Assembly (NCBI GenBank): GCA_009697495.1
Contig: SHUN01000020.1
Location: 1-13,941, forward strand
DNA: 13,941 nt
Source of the DNA: Bryobacterales bacterium
GTDB lineage: Bacteria > Acidobacteriota > Terriglobia > Bryobacterales > Bryobacteraceae
Direction of reading: 5' to 3'
Shown here: positions 13,559 to 13,941 of the stretch, one piece after another
Layout of the letters: each line of letters starts with the position of its first letter
Position numbering within the stretch: position 1 is the first letter of the stretch
Notes under the pieces: generated by a model
Seen by the model: only the letters and a program-made list of their open reading frames with translations
What the model was told of the DNA's origin: nothing
Databases searched by the model: none
Made by a program: the position numbers and the translations under genes

Positions 13559-13941
13559 TCACTGCAGGTGGAAAACGTAAAGCGAGTTGCCGAGCGTCAT
13601 GGCGACGTACTGTTTGCCATCGCTCATGTAGCTCATGGGGTTCGAGCGCACGACCCCGCCGCCCTGGAAACGCCAGAGGGGTTTCCCCGTCGCGGCGTTA
13701 AGGGCGAACATTTGGCCTTCGTTGGTGGCACCGAAGACGAGGTTACCCGCGGTTGAAAGTACTCCGGCGTATGGAGGCGAGAAGAGCTTGTATTCCCAGG
13801 CGACTTCGCCAGTGGTGGGTTTGAAGGCGCGAATTGCGCCCCATTCTTCTTCGCCGGGGATGGAGCGGAAGCCGCCGCCGTTGAACTGCTCGCCGGGTTT
13901 GTAATCGGCTTGGCCGAAGTAATAGATCGCGCCGGATTCGC
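13559..13941 (-). CDS. C-terminal part of a PQQ-type beta-propeller (quinoprotein) dehydrogenase
   Basis: An open minus-strand frame enters from the right edge and ends at TGA 13559-13561, giving 126 complete residues. It contains two PQQ-propeller blade repeats, GAIRAFKPTTGEVAWEYKL and GQMFALNAATGKPLWRF, each with the W-docking Gly-Lys/Glu-x-x-W pattern. The ending SDGKQYVAMTLGNSLYVF is typical of the last blade of methanol/glucose-dehydrogenase-type quinoproteins. Such enzymes oxidise alcohols or aldoses in the periplasm and pass electrons to cytochrome c or quinone. No C-terminal cytochrome c domain follows. It is the first visible gene of a five-gene minus-strand operon. The N-terminus lies outside the window, so the exact subclass is open. 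Confidence 0.88.
   Translation of the reverse strand, partial: ESGAIYYFGQADYKPGEQFNGGGFRSIPGEEEWGAIRAFKPTTGEVAWEYKLFSPPYAGVLSTAGNLVFGATNEGQMFALNAATGKPLWRFQGGGVVRSNPMSYMSDGKQYVAMTLGNSLYVFHLQ

Noticed and set aside
12788..13756. Long plus-strand open frame of 322 codons
   Set aside because: It crosses three well-supported minus-strand genes, is repetitively acidic and hydrophobic without motifs, and has no plausible ribosome-binding site. It is an antisense shadow.

Overview
The window is GC-rich bacterial chromosome, close-packed, with many overlapping stop/start codons and several GTG starts. The gene content points to Acidobacteriota, most likely the Bryobacterales/Solibacter group. The evidence is a paired PSD1-type cytochrome (DUF1549/DUF1553) and Tat-exported DUF1501 protein, a quinoprotein dehydrogenase next to a COG3618 lactonase, and a small Cys-rich HTH protein of a type I associate with Acidobacteria. 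This assignment rests on recalled family distribution, not on a marker gene.

Layout. (1) 1-1381, minus strand: the N-terminal 460 residues of a DUF262 (DGQQR NTPase) protein that runs off the left edge. It is divergent from an rpiB-glyA-glycosyltransferase operon (1450-4318, plus), and the 68-bp spacer between them is built as an imperfect inverted repeat. (2) 4316-4360: a perfect 22-1-22 palindrome whose two outer ends are the stop codons of the converging genes. (3) 4358-5888: a divergent pair, an XRE regulator with a degenerate S24-like domain (minus) and a small Zn-ribbon/sigma4-like HTH protein (plus). They are separated by an unusually AT-rich spacer carrying regularly spaced GCAA motifs. 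A clear intrinsic terminator follows. (4) 5942-6388, minus: tadA, whose stop codon lies in the T-tract of that terminator. (5) 6429-11486, plus: PSD1 multidomain cytochrome, DUF1501 protein and CtaA heme A synthase, tightly spaced (7-bp gap, then a GTGA overlap). (6) 13941-11452, minus: quinoprotein C-terminus, NTF2/DUF4440-like protein, COG3618 amidohydrolase/lactonase, HEPN-domain protein, and a 143-residue protein of unknown function. The gaps are only 18 and 3 bp, followed by 1-bp and 22-bp overlaps.

How they may work together. rpiB and glyA supply pentose-phosphate and one-carbon metabolism, with a GT4 glycosyltransferase as passenger. PSD1, DUF1501 and CtaA suggest a c-type-cytochrome-linked exported oxidase or hydrolase unit, co-made with heme A biogenesis for the terminal oxidase. 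The quinoprotein, NTF2-like protein and lactonase fit periplasmic oxidation of a sugar or alcohol followed by lactone opening. The HEPN/143-aa pair at the end of that operon is the least explained module and the best candidate for an undescribed two-gene unit. No tRNA, rRNA, CRISPR array or insertion sequence was recognised.
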